From the NCBI GenBank assembly GCA_031426735.1, contig JASJPK010000141.1, forward strand, positions 1-10,201: a stretch of DNA of 10,201 nt, read 5' to 3'. Position 1 is the stretch's first letter. Each line of letters starts with the position of its first letter. Made by a program: the position numbers and the translations under genes. The DNA is from PFJX01 sp031426735. GTDB taxonomy: Bacteria; Pseudomonadota; Gammaproteobacteria; Burkholderiales; Thiobacillaceae. The notes under the pieces were generated by a model. It was not told the DNA's origin, ran no database searches, and saw only the letters and a program-made list of their open reading frames with translations. Positions 7,375 to 10,201 of the stretch are shown piece by piece.

Positions 7375-7483
7375 GGAGCGCCGGCTTCCAGCCGGCTTCT
7401 TCATTCCGATCGGACGAACGAGCCGGTGGGCGCCGGCGCGCCAGCGAAAAGTCGGGCTTCAGCCCGACTCACATTGGCTTGCG
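7375..7483. repeat. Composite REP-like element, copy B
   Basis: Same element as copy A at 6396-6505. It starts GGAGCGCCGGCTTCCAGC, has a 3' arm degenerated to GCCGGTGGGCGCCGGCGCGCC (7422-7442), then the tail 7443-7483 with the perfect hairpin GTCGGGCTTCAGCCCGAC (7451-7468) and the end ATTGGCTTGCG. Its first 50 nt match the reverse complement of copy A's arm-bounded part at 47 positions by eye, while the 41-nt tails match directly at about 33 positions. It lies just downstream of the ssDNA-binding-like gene on the minus strand. Confidence 0.8.
7447..7468 (-). terminator. Intrinsic terminator after the ssDNA-binding-like gene
   Basis: Read on the minus strand, GTCGGGCTGAAGCCCGAC (8-bp perfect GC-rich stem, 2-nt loop) is followed directly by TTTT, 40 nt after the stop codon at 7509. 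It probably ends transcripts from trpG-trpD and the ssDNA-binding-like gene. It is part of REP-like copy B. Confidence 0.6.
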
Positions 7484-7508
7484 TTTTCGCTTCACTCTGG
7501 AATGAACC

Positions 7509-8150
7509 TCAGAACGGCACGTCGTCGTCATCGATGGCGGAGAAGCTGCCGGCATTGTCGCCGGCGGGCGCGGCGCCGGACGGTGGCGCATCGGCGCGCA
7601 CCACGGTTTCGCGCAGGTTGGCGACGAGCTTGTCCAGCGCCTGGCCCGAGCGCTTGCCGGACATGATCTCGGCCGGCGTGCTGCGGTCGCTCGGATCGTA
7701 GAACTGCGCGATCTTCATGCTGACGAAGGTTTTGCCTTCCCACAGGCGTTCCTCGCGCTGCAGCAGAACGCCGACCTGCTTGTTCATCAGATCGGGAAAA
7801 GTCTGCGCCTCGGTCGGCATCATCGTGCCCGCGGCCTGGTTCCATTCATCGATGGTGGCAGGCGTGGATTCGATGTTCTTCACGTTCAGGCAGGCCATCA
7901 GCGCGGACAGCAGGCTGTAGGGATACTCGATCTTCTCGCCATTGGCGCGCGCCAGCCACAACGTCAGATAACGCGCGACGCGGCCGTCTTCCGCCTCGAA
8001 GTTGAATTCGATGCCCTTGGTGCCGGTTTTCGCAGTGCGTTCCTTGGCCAGCGTGAAATGGCCGACGTAGGCGCCGGAAGTCTCGATGCGGCCGCCGACG
8101 TTGGTTTCGGGCTGAACGGCGAGTTGGTCGTCGCGGGTGTAGGTGGTCAT
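7509..8150 (-). CDS. Phage-type ssDNA-binding-like protein with SSB-style tail
   Basis: A 213-residue, soluble, acidic protein with no signal peptide. Residues ~25-90 (SGAYVGHFTLAKERTAKTGT, then KGIEFNFEAEDGRVARYLTL) look like the OB-fold-type core of phage single-stranded DNA-binding or DUF669-like proteins: a small-molecule-free beta barrel with basic residues in the first hairpin. Residues 120-152 (NKQVGVLLQREERLWEGKTF, then VSMKIAQFYDP) read like two more strands. A low-complexity linker (~185-203) leads to the C-terminus AIDDDDVPF, which copies the acidic tip of bacterial SSB (DDDIPF) that recruits replication and repair proteins. The family name is my recognition only and is less sure than the tail. 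The ATG at 8150 is chosen because the sequence before it is unlike protein; the Shine-Dalgarno is weak. It lies 92 nt after trpD on the same strand and ends at a terminator. No other phage gene is near, so it may be a remnant or a domesticated gene. Confidence 0.75.
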   Translation of the reverse strand: MTTYTRDDQLAVQPETNVGGRIETSGAYVGHFTLAKERTAKTGTKGIEFNFEAEDGRVARYLTLWLARANGEKIEYPYSLLSALMACLNVKNIESTPATIDEWNQAAGTMMPTEAQTFPDLMNKQVGVLLQREERLWEGKTFVSMKIAQFYDPSDRSTPAEIMSGKRSGQALDKLVANLRETVVRADAPPSGAAPAGDNAGSFSAIDDDDVPF

Positions 8151-8242
8151 GGCGTGATCCGGTTGGGGGTAAAGGATGGGCGGGTTTGATGTTTCAGTCG
8201 GGTGCTGAGCCAGGTGCGCGTGGCCCACCTACAGATGCTGCA

Positions 8243-9253
8243 TCAGCCAAATGTCCGTAACGCTTCCAGCTTGGCCATCGCCGCGCCCGACGCAATCGCA
8301 ATACGCGCCTGCTCGACGCCGTCGGCCAGACTATCGGCGATGCCGGCGGCGTAGATCGCGGCGCCGGCGTTGAGCGCGACCACATCGCGTTCCGCGCCGG
8401 GCTCGTTGCGCAGCACTTTCAGGATGCGGTCGCGCGACTCTTCCACCGTCGCCACTTGCAAGGCGCGGATGTCGTGCACGCCGAGGCCGAACTGTTCCGG
8501 GCTGACCACGTATTCGCACACCTCGCCGTCACGCAGTTCGCCGACCAGGGTTTCGCCGGAAATCGAGATTTCGTCCAGGCCTTCGCGGCCGAACACGGTC
8601 AGCGCGCGTTCGCTGCCCAGGCGTTGCAGTACGCGCACCTGAATGCCGACCAGATCCGGGTGGAATACGCCCATGACCTGATTCGGCGCGCCGGCCGGGT
8701 TGGTCAGCGGGCCGAGGATGTTGAACAGCGTGCGCACGCCGAGCTCCTTGCGCACCGGCGCGGCGTGCTTCATCGCGCTGTGATAGTTGGGCGCGAACAT
8801 GAAGCCGAGGCCAACTTCGGCGATGGCTTTGGCAACCTGTTCCGGCGACAGGTTGATGTCGATGCCGAGCGCTTCCAGCACATCGGCGCTGCCCGATTTG
8901 GACGACACCGAACGGCCGCCGTGCTTGGCGACTCGCGCGCCGGCGCCGGCCGCGACGAAGGTGGCGGCGGTGGAGATATTGAAGGTATGCGCCGAGTCGC
9001 CGCCGGTGCCGCAGGTATCGACCAGATGCGCGGTGTCGGCGACCGGCACCTTGGTCGAGAGCTCGCGCATCACCATCGCGGCGGCAGTGATTTCGCCGAT
9101 GGTTTCCTTCTTCACGCGCAGACCGGTAATCAGCGCGGCGATCATCACCGGGCTGACCTCGCCGGCCATGATCTGCCGCATCAGCGACAGCATTTCCTCG
9201 TGGAAGATCTCGCGGTGTTCGATCAGGCGCAGCAGCGCTTCCTGGGGCTTCAT
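8243..9253 (-). CDS. trpD: Anthranilate phosphoribosyltransferase
   Basis: A 336-residue cytoplasmic enzyme that joins anthranilate to 5-phosphoribosyl-1-pyrophosphate, the second step of tryptophan synthesis. All hallmarks are present: helical N-terminal domain (~1-70), the PRPP loop DTCGTGGDSAHTFNIST (79-95), KHGGRSVSSKSGSAD (110-124), the anthranilate-side NYHSAMKHAAPVRKELGVRT (156-175), FNILGPLTNPA (177-187), GVFHPDLV, and the acidic pair in GLDEIS (Asp227-Glu228) that binds Mg2+. Length is normal for the family. The start ATG at 9253 overlaps the trpG stop (ATGA), so translation is probably coupled. Its sequence is closest in style to betaproteobacterial TrpD. trpC, which usually follows, is absent here. 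Confidence 0.97.
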   Translation of the reverse strand: MKPQEALLRLIEHREIFHEEMLSLMRQIMAGEVSPVMIAALITGLRVKKETIGEITAAAMVMRELSTKVPVADTAHLVDTCGTGGDSAHTFNISTAATFVAAGAGARVAKHGGRSVSSKSGSADVLEALGIDINLSPEQVAKAIAEVGLGFMFAPNYHSAMKHAAPVRKELGVRTLFNILGPLTNPAGAPNQVMGVFHPDLVGIQVRVLQRLGSERALTVFGREGLDEISISGETLVGELRDGEVCEYVVSPEQFGLGVHDIRALQVATVEESRDRILKVLRNEPGAERDVVALNAGAAIYAAGIADSLADGVEQARIAIASGAAMAKLEALRTFG

Positions 9254-9822
9254 GCGCGGGTCTCCGTCAAAAAGTTTTTCAGCAGGGCGTGACCGTGCTC
9301 GGTCAATACAGATTCGGGATGGAACTGCACACCTTCCACCGCCAGCGTCTTGTGGCGCACGCCCATGATCTCGCCGTCGTCGGTCCAGGCGGTGATTTCC
9401 AGGCAGTCGGGAAGGCTGTCGCGCTCGATTACCAGCGAGTGGTAGCGCGTCGCCGTGAACGGATTCGGCAGGCCGCGGAACACGCCGATGTCGGCATGCA
9501 GGATCGGCGAAGTCTTGCCGTGCATCAGTTGCTTGGCATGCACGATCTTGCCGCCGAACGCCTGGCCGATGCTCTGGTGGCCCAGGCAAACGCCGAGCAG
9601 CGGAATGCGGCCGGCGAAGGTCTTGATCGTCGCGACCGAAATGCCCGCCTCGTTCGGCGTGCACGGACCGGGCGAAATGACGATGCGATCCGGCTGCATC
9701 GCCTCGATGTCGTCGACGCTGATTTCGTCGTTGCGGTGTACCCGCACGTCTTCGCCCAGTTCACCGAAGTACTGCACGAGGTTGTAGGTGAAGCTGTCGT
9801 AGTTATCGATCATCAACAACAT
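9250..9822 (-). CDS. trpG: Anthranilate synthase component II (glutamine amidotransferase)
   Basis: A 190-residue class I glutamine amidotransferase that releases ammonia from glutamine for anthranilate synthase component I (TrpE). The start MLLMIDNYDSFTYNLVQYFG and PGPCTPNEAGIS (51-62) are diagnostic. The triad is complete: Cys79 in GVCLGHQ, His168 and Glu170 in FHPES. The same subunit type can serve para-aminobenzoate synthase (PabA) in some bacteria; adjacency to trpD favours the tryptophan role, though dual use is possible. The start at 9822 has AAAGGAAT about 8-10 nt upstream. It is the first gene of this minus-strand unit. trpE is not adjacent, because the region upstream leads to a plus-strand gene. 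Confidence 0.96.
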   Translation of the reverse strand: MLLMIDNYDSFTYNLVQYFGELGEDVRVHRNDEISVDDIEAMQPDRIVISPGPCTPNEAGISVATIKTFAGRIPLLGVCLGHQSIGQAFGGKIVHAKQLMHGKTSPILHADIGVFRGLPNPFTATRYHSLVIERDSLPDCLEITAWTDDGEIMGVRHKTLAVEGVQFHPESVLTEHGHALLKNFLTETRA

Positions 9823-9965
9823 AACGCGGTATTCCTTTTGTTCTGCATGGGCTTGTTGCCCGTCGATGTGCCTGGCCGGTTAGCGGTCGAAAGCACGAAG
9901 GTTGCGATTGTTGCCCAGGTCGGGCGTGGGATAAACCCTCTATGCAACTGCATGAACATCAAAGG

Positions 9966-10036
9966 GCCGGCGAGACGCCGGCGCTCCAAGTGGGGATGCT
10001 GACGCGCTACAACGGGAGCGCCGGCGTCCCGCCGGC
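9966..10036. repeat. REP-like inverted pair, variant type
   Basis: Two 22-nt units face each other: 9966-9987, ending CGCCGGCGCTCC, and 10015-10036, starting GGAGCGCCGGCG. They are inverted complements with one mismatch, separated by 27 nt. Each unit is a GCCGGC-N5-GCCGGC hairpin with the GGAGC flank shared with the elements at 6396 and 7375. The flanks point inward here but outward there, and the loop reads GTCCC instead of TTCCA, so this is a different subtype. Confidence 0.7.
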
Positions 10037-10090
10037 TTGGGCTCAATGTAGGTGCAGCGCCGCTGATTGTATTTCTGGTTGAAATATCTC

Positions 10091-10144
10091 ATTACATTTC
10101 TACTACAGAGCACAAACATCCGGCTTACATCGGCTCCCTAGACT
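10091..10144 (+). promoter_or_regulatory. 11-bp-periodic repeats with -10, PhoB-operator-like
   Basis: ATTACAT (10091), ACTACAG (10102), CAAACAT (10113) and CTTACAT (10124) are heptamers in exact 11-bp register, each with ACA at the same place. PhoB binds direct heptamers related to CTGTCAT spaced by 4 bp, and its sites replace the -35 box. TAGACT at 10139-10144 is a fair -10 hexamer, 8 nt after the last heptamer. This is inference from spacing; individual heptamers match the consensus only partly. Confidence 0.4.
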
Positions 10145-10194
10145 GGATTCACCTGCTTCGCGACCGCCAAGCGGGATTCTTTCAGGAGTCAGTC

Positions 10195-10201
10195 ATGAAA
10201 A
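10195..10201 (+). CDS. Start of a gene leaving the window
   Basis: ATGAAAA at the right edge is preceded by TTCAGGAGTCAGTC, in which AGGAG sits 6-7 nt before the ATG, a strong ribosome binding site. Only Met-Lys is visible, so no product can be named. The possible PhoB-like region upstream suggests a phosphate-regulated product, which is a guess. Confidence 0.6.

Larger units (their letters stand above)
7202..7508. other. Intergenic region upstream of the PEP-CTERM gene
   Basis: No gene is supported in these 307 nt. The part next to the PEP-CTERM gene (7202-7330) should hold its minus-strand promoter. It contains a 9-bp inverted repeat, ATTCTTTAG at 7283-7291 and CTAAAGAAT at 7313-7321, and a GG-N10-GC arrangement on the minus strand (7274 to 7261) that could be a weak sigma-54 site. 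The part next to the ssDNA-binding gene (7375-7483) is REP-like copy B with a terminator hairpin. The sequence CACTCAT or a close variant recurs near 6514, 7277, 7340 and 7492, mostly beside the repeats. Confidence 0.6.
9823..10194. other. Divergent intergenic region right of trpG
   Basis: No gene is supported in these 372 nt between trpG (minus) and the gene starting at 10195 (plus). The stretch 9823-9960 should carry the trpG promoter. I found no convincing -35/-10 pair and no leader peptide with tandem Trp codons. A REP-like pair occupies 9966-10036, followed by the plus-strand control region with 11-bp-spaced repeats at 10091-10130. Confidence 0.6.

Noticed and set aside
9823..9960. Tryptophan attenuator leader before trpG
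   Set aside because: The only short frame (MQNKRNTALCC) has no Trp codons, and no terminator/antiterminator pair was found.
1..10201. CRISPR array, tRNA or rRNA genes, insertion sequence or integrase
   Set aside because: No regularly spaced repeats of CRISPR size, no tRNA-like cloverleaf, and no transposase or recombinase motifs in any frame I read.

Overview
The window is GC-rich DNA from the chromosome of a proteobacterium, most likely a betaproteobacterium. The reasons are the TrpG and TrpD sequences, the YheT-type hydrolase, the dihaem cytochrome with a class-typical motif after its first haem, a PEP-CTERM exported protein, and palindromic REP-like repeats between genes. No taxon can be fixed from this alone.

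Left part (1-2058): a secreted dihaem cytochrome c runs off the left edge on the minus strand. It diverges from a complete YheT-family alpha/beta hydrolase on the plus strand. The hydrolase converges, with only 4 nt between stop codons, on a minus-strand gene for an exported protein that joins a class I cytochrome c domain to a truncated-haemoglobin domain. This fusion, with atypical distal-pocket residues, is one of the two most interesting proteins here.

Centre (2328-6337, minus strand): a tight three-gene operon, transcribed in the order DUF4331 protein, TPR protein, HupE/UreJ-like membrane protein. The genes are separated by 30 nt and then overlap by 4 nt. All three products carry export signals. 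The membrane protein has a textbook EF-hand-type loop and the DUF4331 protein has a similar acidic loop, so the set looks like a small envelope system of unknown function. Upstream, and possibly read into it, is a PEP-CTERM protein gene.

Right part (7509-9822, minus strand): trpG and trpD overlap by 4 nt. They are followed not by trpC but by a phage-type single-stranded-DNA-binding-like protein ending in an SSB-style acidic tail. trpE is not directly upstream either. The right end holds a 372-nt intergenic region with a REP pair, an 11-bp-periodic array resembling a PhoB operator, and the start codon of a plus-strand gene that leaves the window.

Three REP-like loci (about 6396-6505, 7375-7483, 9966-10036) punctuate the intergenic gaps. 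The first two are copies of one composite element. In one copy the hairpin-bounded half is inverted relative to its tail, and the tail hairpin appears to act as an intrinsic terminator for the minus-strand gene before it. No tRNA, rRNA, CRISPR array, transposase or recombinase gene was seen.
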